In this document: positions 1 to 9,571 of the stretch, in pieces | Layout of the letters: each line of letters begins with the position of its first letter | Numbering within the stretch: the stretch's first letter is position 1 | NCBI RefSeq assembly: GCF_000745265.1 | Contig: NZ_JQNN01000001.1 | Span: 3,720,001-3,784,000, forward strand | DNA: 64,000 bases | Source of the DNA: Massilia sp. 9096 | Lineage (GTDB): Bacteria; Pseudomonadota; Gammaproteobacteria; Burkholderiales; Burkholderiaceae_D | Reading direction: 5' to 3' | Translations under genes and position numbers: made by a program | The notes under the pieces: generated by a model | Seen by the model: the letters and a program-made list of their open reading frames with translations, nothing else | Databases searched by the model: none | Told to the model about the DNA's origin: nothing

Positions 1-28
1 GCGGGTTGGTGTCGATGCTGGCGTCCAT
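1..28 (-). CDS. 5' end of a leftward gene divergent from hutC (partial)
   Basis: An ATG reads leftward from position 28 and stays open to the window edge (MDASIDTNP...). A GGGAG ribosome site lies just upstream of it (about 34-39). It is divergent from the hutC-like regulator, which is where hut catabolic genes often lie, but nine residues cannot identify the product. Confidence 0.4.
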
Positions 29-171
29 GCGGGTCTCCCGGTAAGTCGATGGCGTCATCCTAAGCTGCGTGGGGCGCGTTCGCACTTCGCCGCTTGCTTT
101 CGAATTTTCGCATTGCCGATGCTAGAATGCGATATTCGACATGATGTCTTTCCCGATTTCGGAGAAGTGGT

Positions 172-891
172 TTGGACCAGTATCCCCCGCACGACAGCAC
201 GCCCATCTTCCAGCGCATCAAGGATTACCTGCTCGGCGAAATCGCCGCCGGCCACTGGAAGGAAGGCGACCTGGTGCCGTCCGAACAGGCGCTGGTGCGC
301 CAGTTCGGCGTATCGCGCATGACCGTCAACCGCGCGGTACGCGAGCTGACCGCGGAACAGGTGCTGGTGCGGCGCCAGGGCTCGGGCACCTTCGTCGCGC
401 CGCAGAAATACCAGGCTACGCTGGTCGAGATCCGCAACATCGCCGACGAGGTCCGCGCGCGCGGGCACGTGCACGCGAGCCGTCCGCGCCTGCTGGAACG
501 CGGCCAGGCCGGCGAAGCGCTGGCGCGCCAGTTCGAGCTCGCCGCCGGCGCCCCGCTGTTCCATTCGGTGATTGTGCACGAGGAAAACGGACAGCCGATC
601 CAGGTCGAGGACCGCTGGGTCAACCCGGCCTGCGCCCCGGCCTACCTGGAGCAGGATTTCACGCGCATCACGCCCAACGAGCACCTGACGGCGGCCGCGC
701 CGCTGCAGGGCGCGACCTACAGCATCGAAGCGCTGCCGGCGCCGCGCGAGGTCGCGGAGATGCTCGGCATCGGCATCGGCGTGCCCTGCCTGGTGCTCAA
801 GCGCCGCACCACGTCGAACGGCCGGGTCGCTTCGGTGGTGACGATGTGGCATCCGGGCCAGCTGTACAAGTTCACCGGCAGCGTCGGCTGA
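172..891 (+). CDS. hutC: HutC-like GntR-family transcriptional repressor
   Basis: This 239-residue protein has an N-terminal GntR winged helix (about residues 10-75, with PSEQALVRQFGVSRMTVNRA and the RRQGSGTFV wing). A C-terminal UTRA effector domain (about 95-235) follows. Spacing and the LVEIRNIADEV segment match the HutC subfamily, which represses histidine-utilisation genes until urocanate binds. The start is a TTG at 172 with GGAGAAG at 161-167; no in-frame ATG lies close by. The divergent gene at the left edge is the likely target. Identification as HutC rather than another UTRA regulator rests on similarity only. Confidence 0.8.
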   Translation: MDQYPPHDSTPIFQRIKDYLLGEIAAGHWKEGDLVPSEQALVRQFGVSRMTVNRAVRELTAEQVLVRRQGSGTFVAPQKYQATLVEIRNIADEVRARGHVHASRPRLLERGQAGEALARQFELAAGAPLFHSVIVHEENGQPIQVEDRWVNPACAPAYLEQDFTRITPNEHLTAAAPLQGATYSIEALPAPREVAEMLGIGIGVPCLVLKRRTTSNGRVASVVTMWHPGQLYKFTGSVG

Positions 892-960
892 GTTGCAAAA
901 GCGCCGCAGGTGGGCCGATGTCGGATGCACCACGGCGCAAAATAAACCCGCTTCGGCATA

Positions 961-988
961 TTGACGCGGGCCCGACATCCGCGATAAT
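961..988 (+). promoter_or_regulatory. Sigma-70 promoter candidate for trxA-rho
   Basis: TTGACG at 961-966 and GATAAT at 983-988 are separated by 16 bases. The site is in the 384-base gap 892-1275 between hutC and trxA and would give a leader of about 280 nt. I see no other gene in this gap. Confidence 0.5.
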
Positions 989-1275
989 GAGAGCAGGTCA
1001 AGCAGCGCCGATCCTGCGCCACCAGGGCGCGCAACAACGTGTTAGGATTTTGTACAAAGCCCGCGAACACGTTTCAGGAAAATCGGTTATTATTTCAGCC
1101 AATCCCCGCCTGACGTCCTCTTGCAGCTCTTCCAACGATTGAATATTGCACGCGCTGACACCACCTCCGCTGTGCAGCAGTCTGACAAGCATGGGAACCA
1201 GACCGCCGAGCGAAACCGGCCGAAGGCCCTTGAAGCCATCGGGCGTTAATTGACCACCCTCACATTGAGGAAAAA

Positions 1276-1602
1276 ATGAGCGAAAATATCAAATACATCA
1301 GCGATGCATCCTTTGACACCGACGTGCTCAAGTCCGAGCGCCCGGTCCTGGTCGATTTCTGGGCCGAGTGGTGCGGTCCGTGCAAGATGATTGCCCCGAT
1401 CCTGGAAGAAGTCGCCAAGGAATACGACGGCAAGCTGACGATCGCCAAGCTGGACGTCGATGCGAACCAGGCCGTGCCGGCCAAGTTCGGCATCCGCGGC
1501 ATCCCGACCCTGATTCTGTTCAAGAACGGTGTCGCGGCTGCGCAAAAAGTCGGCGCGATGGCCAAGGGCCAGCTGACCGCTTTCATCGACAGCAACATCT
1601 GA
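1276..1602 (+). CDS. trxA: Thioredoxin 1
   Basis: This 108-residue cytoplasmic disulfide reductase has the usual length. The redox motif WCGPC is at residues 32-36 in the [12 protein letters not shown] context, and the cis-proline loop is present ([11 protein letters not shown]). It starts at an ATG preceded by GAGGAAAAA. It lies just upstream of rho, a common arrangement in proteobacteria, but an intrinsic terminator separates them, so rho may have additional expression of its own. Confidence 0.97.
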   Translation: MSENIKYISDASFDTDVLKSERPVLVDFWAEWCGPCKMIAPILEEVAKEYDGKLTIAKLDVDANQAVPAKFGIRGIPTLILFKNGVAAAQKVGAMAKGQLTAFIDSNI

Positions 1603-1612
1603 TACCATAAGC

Positions 1613-1644
1613 GGCGGCAGCGCGCCCGCCCTGCCGCCTTTTCT
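1613..1644 (+). terminator. Intrinsic terminator of trxA
   Basis: GGCGGCAG (1613-1620) pairs with CTGCCGCC (1631-1638), followed by TTTTCT. Confidence 0.8.
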
Positions 1645-1737
1645 GATCGGGAAGCCATCGACTCCGGTGCCTCCTCATTATTAACCCACGCAGTCCCCTC
1701 CCCTACCTTTACTTTCCCGTCACGGGACACCCGACAC

Positions 1738-3000
<1,263 letters not shown>

Positions 3001-3029
3001 TCCCGGCCGTGGTATGACGGGATCCCAGG

Positions 3030-3060
3030 AAAAGGCGAGGCGACTCGCCTTTTCTGTTTT
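3030..3060 (+). terminator. Intrinsic terminator of rho
   Basis: AAAAGGCGAG (3030-3039) and CTCGCCTTTT (3044-3053) form a stem with a 4-base loop, followed by CTGTTTT. Confidence 0.85.
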
Positions 3061-3139
3061 ATGCGCCACGATTTATTTAGGTCAAACGCCGTACGCTTCC
3101 AGCATGGAGAATCGGCCTGAACCCATCAAGGAGCGCACC

Positions 3140-3409
3140 ATGCATACCGAAGAACTACAAGACCTGCCTGCCCAGCGCACCAAGGATTTGTTGCTCGACC
3201 GCCGCCTGACCGTCCTCGAAACCCGCTTCGATACGACTGTGACCATGCTGCCCAACAAAGCCGACCTGTCCGAACTGAAAGCCGAACTGAAGGCCGACAT
3301 CCACGGCGAAGCCGCGCAACTGACCAAGTGGATGGCCGCCACCGTCATCACGATGGTCATCGGCTTCGGCGGCATGATCCTCACGCTCGCGCGCGCGCAC
3401 GGCGCCTGA
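3140..3409 (+). CDS. Small coiled-coil protein with C-terminal membrane anchor
   Basis: This protein has 89 residues. The ATG at 3140 is chosen because AAGGAG lies at 3128-3133; a longer in-frame reading from 3014 would run through the rho terminator. Residues 20-65 are charged and predicted to be coiled-coil (RLTVLETRFDT, ELKAELKADI), followed by one transmembrane helix (WMAATVITMVIGFGGMILTL). The layout recalls XhlA-type or DUF1640-like proteins. No function is assigned. Confidence 0.6.
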   Translation: MHTEELQDLPAQRTKDLLLDRRLTVLETRFDTTVTMLPNKADLSELKAELKADIHGEAAQLTKWMAATVITMVIGFGGMILTLARAHGA

Positions 3410-3563
3410 GGCCGGCGTGTCGCGCAACACCGGTTGCCTCGAGGTCGCGCCTGGCTTATAATCTCCGGTTACGTACCCAACCCTGGCAAGTGATCGGCAA
3501 TCGGGTCAAGAAGCAGCAGGACCGACGAAGTGCCGCTTGGCTACCAAACCTAACCGAGGCAAC

Positions 3564-3833
3564 ATGAAAACTGATACCCATCCGGATTACCGCGAAGTCG
3601 TTTTCCACGACCTGTCGTGCGATTTCAAATTCATCACCCGTTCGACCATCAATACCCGCGAAACCATCGATTTCGAAGGTAAGCAATACCCGTTGGTCAA
3701 GATCGAGGTGTCGGCTGAATCGCACCCGTTCTTCACCGGTAAGCACAAGATCGTCGACACCGCTGGCCGCGTCGAGAAATTCCGCCAGAAGTTCGGTTCG
3801 GTCGGCTCGAAGACCAGCGTCGCCAACGGCTAA
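3564..3833 (+). CDS. rpmE2: 50S ribosomal protein L31 type B
   Basis: This 89-residue protein has the L31 type B signatures [46 protein letters not shown] and a C-terminal [10 protein letters not shown]. It lacks the paired zinc cysteines of type A L31, as expected for the zinc-independent paralogue used when zinc is scarce. The start at 3564 is preferred over an upstream in-frame ATG at 3537 because it has the family's N-terminus (MKTDTHP) and a GAGG site. Confidence 0.95.
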   Translation: MKTDTHPDYREVVFHDLSCDFKFITRSTINTRETIDFEGKQYPLVKIEVSAESHPFFTGKHKIVDTAGRVEKFRQKFGSVGSKTSVANG

Positions 3834-3843
3834 GCGCGTTCAA

Positions 3844-3922
3844 CAAAGTCTCAGGGCAAGGCGCATCGTCGAAGACAGTACGCTAGTACGGCGAGACGAC
3901 GCAACGCAGCCATGGGACTTTG
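3844..3922. repeat. Imperfect palindromic intergenic element
   Basis: The 79-base segment begins CAAAGTC and ends GACTTTG. Its centre is AGTACGCTAGTACGG, and much of the arms is complementary (GCATCGTCG against CGACGAT-like). It sits between rpmE2 and its terminator and resembles a dispersed REP-like element; only one copy is in this window. Confidence 0.5.
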
Positions 3923-3960
3923 TCGGGCGGGCTAAGCCCCGCTCGGGCGCATACCCGGGG

Positions 3961-4008
3961 AGCCCCAGAGGCTTCCAAGAAGGAAGCCCTGGGGCTTCCT
4001 TTTTTTTT
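3961..4008 (+). terminator. Strong intrinsic terminator after rpmE2
   Basis: AGCCCCAGAGGCTTCC and GGAAGCCCTGGGGCT form a long stem with an AAGAA loop and a run of nine T. Confidence 0.9.
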
Positions 4009-4062
4009 GCCGCTATACTAGCGCGACATTAATTCCCCGCATCATCCAATGCAGTTTTATCG

Positions 4063-5844
4063 ATGAAACCAGTCCGTCTTCCCGCCGCCGCCACCCTCGC
4101 GCTGCCACGCTGGGCGCTGTTTGCGCTCGGCATGCTGTATATCCTGCCTGGCCTGATCGGGCGCGATCCGTGGAAGGACGATGCCGGCAGCTTCGGCATC
4201 ATGTGGACGATGGCCCATGGGCACTGGCAAGACTGGCTGCTGCCGAATATCGCCGGCCTGCCCGCGCCCGACGAAGGCCCGCTGGCCTTCTGGCTGGGCG
4301 CGCTGTGCATCAAGCTGTTCGGCTGGCTGGTCGGCGACGTGCTGGCGGCGCGTGTGTCGACCATCGGCCTGTTCGTGCTCGGCACCGTGTCGCTGTGGAG
4401 CACCGCCTTCCGCCTGGGCCGCCGTTCCGAAGCCCAGCCGCTGCGCCTCGCCTTCGGCGGCCAGCCCGAACCCGACGACTACGGCCGCACCCTGGCCGAC
4501 ACCGCCGTCCTGATCTACCTCGGCTGCCTCGGCCTGCTGCTGCAGAGCCACGAGACGCTCGCCGTGACGCTGCAGGGCGCGCTGCTGTCCTGGTTCCTCT
4601 ACCGTTCGGTTCGCTATATCGAAGGGCCGTCCGTGCGCAACGCGATCCGCGCCGGTGCCGCCCTGGGTGCGTTGACCCTGACGCGCGGCTATGCGCCGCC
4701 GCTGGTGCTGCTGGCCGCCCTGTTCCTGTGCACCCGCTCGCTCAAGATGCCGGCCGCGCCAACCCTGCGCCACCTGGCCCAGGCCGCCGGCACGGCCGTG
4801 CTGGTGACGCTGGTCTGGCTGCTGCCGGCCAGCCTGCTGCATCCCTACGGCCAGACCCCGATTCCCGACTGGCTGGACTGGAACGCCAGCCAGCTGAGCG
4901 TGCCGAGCTGGTCCTCGCTCAAGGCCTTTTTCCGCAACGGCGTCTGGTACTTCTGGCCGGCCTGGCCGTTCGCCGCCTGGGCCGCCTGGGCCTGGCGCCG
5001 CCAGCACGGGATGATGCACATCATCCTGCCGACCTGGTTCGTGGGCGCCCTGGCGGTGCTGATCCTGTTCGACCCGGTGCCGGAAAACGGCGACCTGCTC
5101 AAGCTGTTGCCGCCGATGGCGCTGATGGCCGCCTTCGGCTTGCCGACCATGAAGCGCGGCGCGATCAATGCGATCGACTGGTTCTCGGTCATGGTGCTGA
5201 CGCTGCTGGGCGTGATCGTCTGGCTGTTCTGGATTGCCAAGCTGACCGGCTGGCCGGCCCAGCTGGCCAAGAACGCGCTCAAGCTGGTGCCGGGGTTCAA
5301 GCCGGAATTCGGCATCGTCGCTTTCCTGGTGGCGGCCGCGACCACGGTCGGCTGGATCGTGCTCGTGCACTGGCGCCTGTCGCGCCAGCGTACCGTGCTG
5401 TGGCGCGCCGTGGTGCTGTCCTCGGGCGGCCTGATCCTGCTGTGGGTGCTGCTGATGACGCTGTTCCTGCCGGACCTGAACTACAGCAAGAGCTACGCCA
5501 GCGTAGCGCGCCAGATCGCCTCGCGCCTGCCGGCCGACGCCGGTTGCATCGCCAGCAACGTCGGCCCGGCCCAGCGCGCTTCGTTTGCTTACTTCGGCCA
5601 CCTGCCCTTCGCCGGCGTCGAGGAAAGCGAATGCAATTACCTGCTGCTGCAGGACGGCGCCACGCCCAGCGGCGCGAGCCTGCAGTCGCGCGGCCAGGAG
5701 CGCAACGTGACCCAGTACGGCGACGGCGCCATGGGCGGCCGCCAGGTGGCCACGTTCAACCCGCGCGACTGGACCCTGCTGTGGGAAGGACGCCGCCCGT
5801 CCGACCGCGACGAGCGCTTCCGCCTGCTGCGGCGCACGCGCTGA
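4063..5844 (+). CDS. GT39/ArnT-like membrane glycosyltransferase
   Basis: This 593-residue polytopic protein has about 11-13 hydrophobic helices. The first periplasmic loop has the acidic motif GRDPWKDDAG (about residues 32-41), typical of GT-C enzymes that use polyprenyl-phosphate sugars (ArnT and PMT families). A soluble C-terminal part of about 100 residues follows the last helix. Substrate and acceptor cannot be read from sequence; lipid A or cell-surface glycan modification is the family role. It is a single gene between two terminators. Confidence 0.75.
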   Translation: MKPVRLPAAATLALPRWALFALGMLYILPGLIGRDPWKDDAGSFGIMWTMAHGHWQDWLLPNIAGLPAPDEGPLAFWLGALCIKLFGWLVGDVLAARVSTIGLFVLGTVSLWSTAFRLGRRSEAQPLRLAFGGQPEPDDYGRTLADTAVLIYLGCLGLLLQSHETLAVTLQGALLSWFLYRSVRYIEGPSVRNAIRAGAALGALTLTRGYAPPLVLLAALFLCTRSLKMPAAPTLRHLAQAAGTAVLVTLVWLLPASLLHPYGQTPIPDWLDWNASQLSVPSWSSLKAFFRNGVWYFWPAWPFAAWAAWAWRRQHGMMHIILPTWFVGALAVLILFDPVPENGDLLKLLPPMALMAAFGLPTMKRGAINAIDWFSVMVLTLLGVIVWLFWIAKLTGWPAQLAKNALKLVPGFKPEFGIVAFLVAAATTVGWIVLVHWRLSRQRTVLWRAVVLSSGGLILLWVLLMTLFLPDLNYSKSYASVARQIASRLPADAGCIASNVGPAQRASFAYFGHLPFAGVEESECNYLLLQDGATPSGASLQSRGQERNVTQYGDGAMGGRQVATFNPRDWTLLWEGRRPSDRDERFRLLRRTR

Positions 5845-5864
5845 CCCGGCGTCGGCGCCACGAC

Positions 5865-5899
5865 AAGCCAGCCCGGCCGCAAGCCGCGCTGGCTTTTTT
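5865..5899 (+). terminator. Intrinsic terminator of the glycosyltransferase gene
   Basis: AAGCCAGC (5865-5872) pairs with GCTGGCTT (5888-5895), followed by T residues. It may serve both strands, since the next gene converges here. Confidence 0.75.
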
Positions 5900-5920
5900 C
5901 ATGCCGCCAAGTGCGCTCCC

Positions 5921-6496
5921 TCAGCGCCTGCGGCGCCAGGCCAGTGCGCCGAGCATGCCCAGGCCGGCCGCCAGCATATGCCAGGCCTGCGCTTCCGGCA
6001 CCGCCGCGACCGCCAGGTCGGCGCCGAACACGCCCCCAGCCGTCCCGCTCACCCGGCCGTCGATCCTGACCGCATAACTACCGGCAGGCAAGCCGAACGC
6101 CGACAGCGACCAGGCATCGGTCGGATGCTGGCCGATGCCGGTCTGGTCGATGCCGGAGATCGCGTTGCCGAGGATGGCCGAGCTGGCCGGATCGTAGCGA
6201 TACAGGTTCAGGCCGACGACGTCCAGGTCCTTGGTTTGCGGGCTGTCGAGGTAGAGCGACGTCAGGGAGGCGGCCGCGTCGAACGGCGTCGGCACGCTGA
6301 AGGTGAACACGTCGGCGAAATCGCGGCTGGCCGTGGAAGCCGCGAAGGCATCGCCGAAATACGCGTTGAAGCCGCCGACGCCATCGCTCGTGGTCGTGAG
6401 CGCGGCGCTGCGTTCCAGGGTTTGCGCGCCGCTGCTCGGGACTGCCATGAGCGCGCCCGCCGTCATGGCGGCCAGTACGAAAGAGTTGGGTTTCAT
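5921..6496 (-). CDS. PEP-CTERM sorting domain protein (FxDxF type)
   Basis: This 191-residue secreted protein has an N-terminal signal peptide (MKPNSFVLAAMTAGALMAVP, cleavage near SSGA). The FADVFTFSVP segment resembles the FxDxF motif of one PEP-CTERM subfamily. The C-terminal tripartite signal is a variant VPEAQAW, then a hydrophobic helix, then RRRR. Such proteins are processed by exosortase (EpsH-type) and sent to the envelope or biofilm matrix. The C-terminus has VPEA rather than the canonical PEP. No exosortase is in the window. Confidence 0.85.
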   Translation of the reverse strand: MKPNSFVLAAMTAGALMAVPSSGAQTLERSAALTTTSDGVGGFNAYFGDAFAASTASRDFADVFTFSVPTPFDAAASLTSLYLDSPQTKDLDVVGLNLYRYDPASSAILGNAISGIDQTGIGQHPTDAWSLSAFGLPAGSYAVRIDGRVSGTAGGVFGADLAVAAVPEAQAWHMLAAGLGMLGALAWRRRR

Positions 6497-6694
6497 GAGG
6501 ATCGGTGTGATCGATGATCGGATGTGATATCGACCCGATCGAACGGCTGAAGTTCGCTTCGATCACCCGGCCTTGGAGGATGCTCAAAGTCGCGCGCGAC
6601 GATGACGAATTTGAGGCGTCTCAATTCTGGCCAAGGCTGCTTCAGCACAATGGGGTGTGCGGCGCGTTCCGGATGCCGTTCAGAAGGAGCCTCC

Positions 6695-7168
6695 ATGAAA
6701 AGCGTAACGTTTTCCGACATCGAACCTGTCCAGGCCCGTGCCCACCGCCTGCCGCGGCGCGGCCTGATGCGCCGCCTGGCCACGCTGGCGCTGCTGCTGG
6801 CAATCGGGCTGCCGGCGCTGATGATCGCCTTTCACCTGCTCGACCCGACCGCGCCGCTGGGCTACATCGTGGTGCCGGTGCTGCTCGGCGGGCTGCTGCC
6901 GATCACGCAGGTGCTGCCGGGGCGCTTCGAAGTCAAGACCCGCTTCGACGCCTGCCACATGGTGGTCACGCTGGACGAAACGCTCGGCCGGCTCGGCTAC
7001 CAGCAGGCCGAGCGCGGGCCCGGCTCGGTGCGCTACCGCGCGCGCGGCGGGCGCTGGCCGAGCTGGCTGCACAAGGAAATCGACGTGACCGTCAAGCCGC
7101 ACGCCCTCGAAGTCGTCGGCCCGATGCCGGCCCTGCGGGCCTTGCGCCTGCAGATGCAAGCCCACTGA
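6695..7168 (+). CDS. Small two-helix membrane protein, unknown function
   Basis: This 157-residue protein starts at 6695, chosen for its AGAAGGAG site; an upstream in-frame start at 6602 lacks one. Two hydrophobic helices (about 27-45 and 52-75) are followed by a soluble C-terminal domain (FEVKTRFDACHMVVTLDETLGRLGYQQAERG) that looks like a small PH- or DUF-type fold. I do not recognise the family. Confidence 0.6.
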   Translation: MKSVTFSDIEPVQARAHRLPRRGLMRRLATLALLLAIGLPALMIAFHLLDPTAPLGYIVVPVLLGGLLPITQVLPGRFEVKTRFDACHMVVTLDETLGRLGYQQAERGPGSVRYRARGGRWPSWLHKEIDVTVKPHALEVVGPMPALRALRLQMQAH

Positions 7169-7198
7169 AGCAGCCCGCCCCAGCCGGCAGCCTGCCGG

Positions 7199-9166
7199 CT
7201 ATACCTTCATCGGCAGGATCACCATCTGCAAGCCTTCGAGATGCAGGCGGCGCTGCACCGTCAGGGCCGCCTGGTTGTGCAGCAGCCGGGTGAACCAGTT
7301 GTCCGAGGTAAAGATCAGCTTGCTGGTAAAAAAGATCGAATTCGGATACGTGTGGCTGATCTGCTCGCACATGCGGGTCACCTCCTCCACCGCATCGGTG
7401 CCGAAGCCGATGTAGGAGGCCGACGCCATGCCGTGGCTCTGGCAAAAGTCAACGAAATACTCGAGGGTGCGTGCGGCATCTTCGCGCATCTGCTCGAGCG
7501 CGCCTTCGCCGCCGTAGGCGTGCGCATCGACCGTGCGCGCGTTGACGAACAAGAAATTCTTGAAGTGGCCGGGGAACATGCGCAGCACCCACAGCAGCGC
7601 ATGCAGGCCGCCGCCGCGCGAGTTGCCGACGATGAACACCGCGGTCTGCGCCTGGGGATCGGGTTCGACCGGTTCGGTCACCGGGCCGAAAGGCTGGCTT
7701 TCGAACACCTGGTCGACCGAGCGGATAGCGCGCTTGGTTTCGCGATAATGGTTGCGGATGAAGATGCACAGGCCGGCGATCGCCGCAATGATCAGCACAG
7801 TCGCCCAGCCGCCCTGGGTAAAGCGCTCGAACAGCAGCACCACCAGGATGCCGGCGCAGATCACGAAGCCGACCGCGGACAGCAGGAAGCGGCGCACCCA
7901 ATGGACGCTCTCGGTGTCCTTGCGGTGGCGCCACCAGTACAGGCACAGGCCGAACAGCGAGATCGCAAAGGTCAGGAACACCGAAATCGAATACAGCACC
8001 ACCAGCAGCGTGACCTGGCCGCGCGTCCAGAACAGGATCGCCAGCGCCGCGATGCCCATCACCAGGATGCCGTTCTGCGTTACCAGGCGCGTCGACAGGT
8101 AGCGGAACTGGTGCGGCACCCAGGAATCGGAGGCCATGTTCGACAGCACCGACGGGCCGCCCAGGAAGCCGGTGTTAGCGGCCACGAACAGCAGTCCCGC
8201 CTCGAAGGCCAGCACGACCGCCAGCAGCACCTGGTTGAGCATCTCGCTGCCCAGGCCCATGTGGGCGATGATGCGCCGAAAGGCGGTCGCGTTGAGGGTT
8301 TCGCCATCGGTCGGGTGCGCGTCCCACAGCAGGTACAGCAGGATGATGCCGCCGGCCGTGATCGCCAGCGACAGCGCCATGTAGAACATCGTCATCTTGC
8401 CGGTGCGCACGCGCGGCTCGGCCAGCAGGTTGACGTTGTTCGAGACGGCTTCCAGGCCGGTGTAGGTGCCGCCGCCTTGCGAGTAGGCCAGCAGCAGCAT
8501 GCCGGCCACGCCGGTCCAGCCGATGCTCCCGGCCAGCGCGCTGGTTTCGGCGACGGTGTTGGGGATGACCTGCGGCAGGTTCGAGGCATGCGCGACGATG
8601 CCGTAGACGATCAGCACCAGGTGGGTTGCCACGAAGCCGAGGAAGATCGGCAGCAGGATCTGGATCGCCTCCTTGAGCCCGCGCAGGTTCATCACGATCA
8701 GCAAGGCGATGAACACGGCTTCGGCCCATAACTTATAGGGCTGGAAGCCGAGCGGCAGGAAGGACGCCAGCGCGTCGACGCCGGAGGCGATCGAGATCGC
8801 GATCGTCAACACATAGTCGAGGATCAGCGCCGCGCCCGACACCAGGCCAAGATACGGCCCGACCAGCTGGGTGGCGACGCGGTAGCCCCCGCCCCCGGTC
8901 GGAAACAGCTCGATCACCTGGTTGTAGGCGAGCGCGATGATGAACACCGTCACGGCGGTGGCGATCGCCATGTACAGGCCGAGGTGGGTGTGGGCGCCCA
9001 GCGCGCGGAAGGTTTCCTCGGGGCCGTATGACGACGACGACAGGCCGTCGGCGCCGAGCCCGACCCAGGCCAGGAAGGCGACCAGCGCCATCGAATGGCG
9101 GGTTTCGCTCTTCATCGGGTCGAGCGGCTTGCCGAGGATGATCTCGCGGATTTTATTGTTTTTCAT
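7199..9166 (-). CDS. APC-superfamily amino acid permease with C-terminal cytosolic domain
   Basis: This 655-residue protein has about 12 transmembrane helices with the APC hallmarks GADGLSSSSYGPEE (helix 1) and PTGGGGYRVA. A cytosolic C-terminal extension of about 180 residues (TAVFIVGNSRGGGLHALLWV...) resembles a universal-stress-type regulatory domain. Substrate is unknown. The start at ATG 9166 is chosen because the hydrophobic core begins soon after; a longer frame to 9259 is possible. The region 9167-9306 upstream holds only promoter-size sequence. Confidence 0.8.
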   Translation of the reverse strand: MKNNKIREIILGKPLDPMKSETRHSMALVAFLAWVGLGADGLSSSSYGPEETFRALGAHTHLGLYMAIATAVTVFIIALAYNQVIELFPTGGGGYRVATQLVGPYLGLVSGAALILDYVLTIAISIASGVDALASFLPLGFQPYKLWAEAVFIALLIVMNLRGLKEAIQILLPIFLGFVATHLVLIVYGIVAHASNLPQVIPNTVAETSALAGSIGWTGVAGMLLLAYSQGGGTYTGLEAVSNNVNLLAEPRVRTGKMTMFYMALSLAITAGGIILLYLLWDAHPTDGETLNATAFRRIIAHMGLGSEMLNQVLLAVVLAFEAGLLFVAANTGFLGGPSVLSNMASDSWVPHQFRYLSTRLVTQNGILVMGIAALAILFWTRGQVTLLVVLYSISVFLTFAISLFGLCLYWWRHRKDTESVHWVRRFLLSAVGFVICAGILVVLLFERFTQGGWATVLIIAAIAGLCIFIRNHYRETKRAIRSVDQVFESQPFGPVTEPVEPDPQAQTAVFIVGNSRGGGLHALLWVLRMFPGHFKNFLFVNARTVDAHAYGGEGALEQMREDAARTLEYFVDFCQSHGMASASYIGFGTDAVEEVTRMCEQISHTYPNSIFFTSKLIFTSDNWFTRLLHNQAALTVQRRLHLEGLQMVILPMKV

Positions 9167-9306
9167 TATGGACGCTGCGTCTCCGGCGGCGGTGATGGCG
9201 CAAATACGCGAGATCATACGCCGGAACGACAGGACCGCCCACTCGAGTCCGCCTAACACTGGTCATTTCGGCAGCGCATGTGCTAAGATGCGCGCCTGCG
9301 CTTGCA

Positions 9307-9391
9307 GCCTCTGTGGCGGAATTGGTAGACGCACTTGACTCAAAATCAAGCGCCGAAAGGCGTGCCGGTTCGATTCCGGCCGGAGGCACCA
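9307..9391 (+). tRNA. tRNA-Leu (anticodon CAA), prophage integration site
   Basis: The acceptor stem GCCTCTG (9307-9313) pairs with CGGAGGC (9381-9387), with one T-G wobble. The anticodon stem-loop is CTTGA-CTCAAAA-TCAAG, giving anticodon CAA, and the T loop is GGTTCGATTCC. CCA is encoded at 9389-9391. The prophage joins at the 3' end and leaves the gene intact. Confidence 0.97.
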
Positions 9392-9393
9392 CC
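9372..9393. other. attL core (22 bp)
   Basis: It is identical to 51412-51433 and covers the T-arm, acceptor 3' strand and CCA end of the tRNA. The flanking bases differ on both sides. Confidence 0.93.
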
Positions 9394-9571
9394 AGCATGT
9401 ATCGCAAAGCACCAAATTTTCCCGTTTTCTAAGTAAAAACAGTGACTTAGAACGCGCGGCAAGTCTAAGAGGCTCCTACATTTTCCCGCATCTTCCCGCT
9501 TTATCTCGTCACTAAGTACGCACGTTTTACGCAATAATTACGCACGAGATTTCTCAGCAGGAGTTCAAAGC

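Noticed and set aside
4057..5601. Long leftward frame opposite the glycosyltransferase gene
   Set aside because: Q/R/H/G-rich antisense reading without motifs; the rightward frame has clear membrane helices and a GT-C motif.
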